Source of the DNA: Paenibacillus sp. Root444D2
Lineage (GTDB): Bacteria > Bacillota > Bacilli > Paenibacillales > NBRC-103111
Direction: 5' to 3'
Assembly: GCF_001426375.1 (NCBI RefSeq)
Contig: NZ_LMEO01000050.1
Span: 720,081 to 784,080 of the forward strand
DNA length: 64,000 nt
Part shown: positions 62,641-64,000 of the stretch, piece after piece
Layout of the letters: each line of letters opens with the position of its first letter
How positions within the stretch are numbered: position 1 is the first letter of the stretch
Position numbers and translations under genes: made by a program
The notes under the pieces: model-generated
What the model saw: the letters and a program-made list of their open reading frames with translations, nothing else
Databases searched by the model: none
What the model was told of the DNA's origin: nothing

Positions 62641-63684
62641 CTATTTAATTGCCAATATTGTATCAGTATTTAAAATATTAAATACAATTCCAAGATTAGC
62701 AAATCGATTAGGAAGTACGTAGGCTACATAACCCTCGTTAGTCTGAGGTTTATTAAATTTCATCCACCGTGTCAACGCCTGCTCGGACATCAGAAGATAA
62801 TTTGAAGTGTCCAACTGCGTTAATACTTGAGAAGGAAACAAATCTGGAGCTCCCACACCAGTTCCAATAGCAACTACAGTGAAGTTTGCTAAAATAACTT
62901 TGTTGTCAGTTTTACTGGTTGTTTGTTCCCAAGTCCGCATATCAATAAGCTTCATGTAAGGATCATCTGGATCAGCAGGATCGGCAACGATAAGTTTATT
63001 CAACTTAACCGTAACGCCCTCAGCATACTTCCAAGTGGTTCCCATTTCCTTTGCCTTTAAACCAAGCATTGTACCCACATTACTACCAGTCTCAGCAATT
63101 TCTGCAGCACTTGCAGCATACTTATCTACCGGTAATTTCTCACCCTTTTTAGCCGACAAGATACGCTCAATAATCGTTATCGCCTGTGCTCGAGTACTAG
63201 TACCATAAGGCGCCAAATCTGTCGTGCTAACCCCATGAATCAACCCTAATTTCACAGAATCAAGCATTGACCCCTTCAAAGCTTTATCCACACTCCGAGC
63301 GCTTAACATAGCCATTTCAAAGCGTTGAAGTGGCTCATTATATCTCTCCGGAAATTCCACTGGAATAACACTTAACTCCTTCAGCCTGTTAACATAAGGC
63401 ACGTACCAATCATTTCCCTCAACCTTTTCAACTTTTTCACCTGCGGCAGAAGATAACATTTTGATAAACTCAGCACGGCTAATTGGTAAATCTGGCTTAA
63501 AGCTTCCATCGTCATAGCCATCAACGTATTTCTTTTCCACTGCATTTTGAATAGACTTTTCGGCCCAATGCTGCGATGTGTCCACGAACTTGATGGGGCT
63601 TTGTGCGGAGGAATTAACCGCATCATACCCTATAGATGTTGCGCATAGTACCGTACATAAAATCATTGAAAACCTTTTTCTCAT
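62641..63684 (-). CDS. S-layer homology (SLH) domain protein
   Basis: A 347-residue exported protein. The signal peptide spans about 1-27. Three SLH motifs follow (about 32-85, FVDTSQHWAEKSIQNAVEKK and YVDGYDDGSFKPDLPISRAE; about 90-135; about 140-180, APYGTSTRAQAITIIERIL); they bind pyruvylated wall polysaccharide. The C-terminal half (about 190-347) is of unknown type. AGAGGGG precedes the ATG. It is the first gene of a two-gene operon, 10 bp before the start of the giant PKD protein, and could tether that protein to the wall. Confidence 0.9.
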   Translation of the reverse strand: MRKRFSMILCTVLCATSIGYDAVNSSAQSPIKFVDTSQHWAEKSIQNAVEKKYVDGYDDGSFKPDLPISRAEFIKMLSSAAGEKVEKVEGNDWYVPYVNRLKELSVIPVEFPERYNEPLQRFEMAMLSARSVDKALKGSMLDSVKLGLIHGVSTTDLAPYGTSTRAQAITIIERILSAKKGEKLPVDKYAASAAEIAETGSNVGTMLGLKAKEMGTTWKYAEGVTVKLNKLIVADPADPDDPYMKLIDMRTWEQTTSKTDNKVILANFTVVAIGTGVGAPDLFPSQVLTQLDTSNYLLMSEQALTRWMKFNKPQTNEGYVAYVLPNRFANLGIVFNILNTDTILAIK

Positions 63685-64000
63685 AATAATCCCCTCTTTC
63701 TATTGGTCACTCATTACATACAAAACGTGACTTATCATTATCGGTAGCATCGCATTACATAAAAAACCGCCCAGTAATCGCCTAGCACACAGCGACACAT
63801 GGGCGGTTCTTCCGCACGCATTCCATATTCTTCTTGTTTGAAAATACCATATACTAGTAGTTTTGTAAATCTCTAATTTTAAGATGTTACTTTTCCGCTT
63901 CGTTTTCCCCCTCCCCTTGGCTAAAGCTTTCGTGCCGATTGTCATATGTGTGCTAGATTTAGAATAAGTAGTAATAGAGAAGAAAAGGAGGACCGCTTGT
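63685..64000. other. Intergenic region at the right end, with a likely plus-strand gene start
   Basis: It contains the SLH gene leader and a terminator. At the edge is AAGGAGG (63985-63991) followed five bases later by TTG (63997), a probable start of a plus-strand gene that continues outside. TTGTCA (63939) and TAGAAT (63960) with a 15-bp gap may be its weak promoter. A minus-strand frame of 81 codons here runs through the hairpin and is not called. Confidence 0.55.
63760..63808 (-). terminator. Terminator of a minus-strand transcript from the right
   Basis: ACCGCCCA pairs with TGGGCGGT, with an inner GTCGC/GCGAT pairing; TTTTTT follows on the minus strand. It insulates the SLH operon from upstream transcription. 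Confidence 0.75.

Noticed and set aside
63700-63945. Minus-strand ORF of 81 codons at the right end
   Set aside because: It spans a clear terminator hairpin with T-run, and has no ribosome site.

Overview
The window looks like chromosomal DNA of a spore-forming, Gram-positive bacterium of the Paenibacillus type. The sporulation and germination genes (CdaS-type diadenylate cyclase, LysM/GH18 cortex hydrolase, YheC/YheD-like ATP-grasp coat protein, collagen-like surface protein), S-layer homology domains, a class D sortase with an LPKTG substrate, strong AGGAGG-type ribosome sites and a GC content in the mid-40s by eye all point that way. No rRNA, tRNA, CRISPR array, prophage or complete insertion sequence was seen.

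Layout. Positions 1-1300 hold the first codons of a probable HxlR-type regulator and an aldo/keto reductase gene broken by a 124-bp duplication. From 2.6 to 11.2 kb lies a catabolic cluster for uronic-acid polysaccharides: a secreted PL6 lyase with two CBM32 modules, an alginate-lyase-family protein, a GH88 unsaturated glucuronyl hydrolase and a GH2 enzyme, with a divergent AraC regulator. From 11.4 to 20 kb come a spore cortex hydrolase and cdaS, then a large LPXTG adhesin, its class D sortase, a BTAD response regulator and a CheY-like protein. From 20 to 33 kb are mostly single metabolic or housekeeping genes: UbiD decarboxylase, YciI, two XRE regulators, a metallo-beta-lactamase-fold/Dabb/phosphoesterase operon, ATP-dependent DNA ligase, threonine aldolase, Rieske protein, permease, LysE exporter, TipA-type MerR regulator and MATE pump. 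From 33 to 43 kb are a sugar dehydrogenase/epimerase pair with an AraC regulator and a three-gene RND efflux operon. From 43 to 50 kb are spore-surface genes, a two-component system, queD-queE-queC and a nitroreductase. The last 14 kb is a cell-surface region: an acidic repeat protein, a TPR glycosyltransferase with a secreted partner, a HAD phosphatase, a 2.3-thousand-residue PKD/CARDB protein and an SLH protein, the last two in one operon.

The most unusual signals are mostly outside the genes. Two 179-bp intergenic elements (2272-2450 and 36354-36532) share one dyad-symmetric plan of four units with 50-bp spacing. The broken reductase gene contains 30 bases copied from the window's first bases. 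A near-perfect 32-bp palindrome lies between two divergent XRE genes. A MerR promoter has the classic 19-bp spacer with a central dyad. A decayed histidine-kinase tail lies beside the adhesin. queE is much richer in GC than its operon partners. No clearly new multi-gene defence or mobile system is visible.
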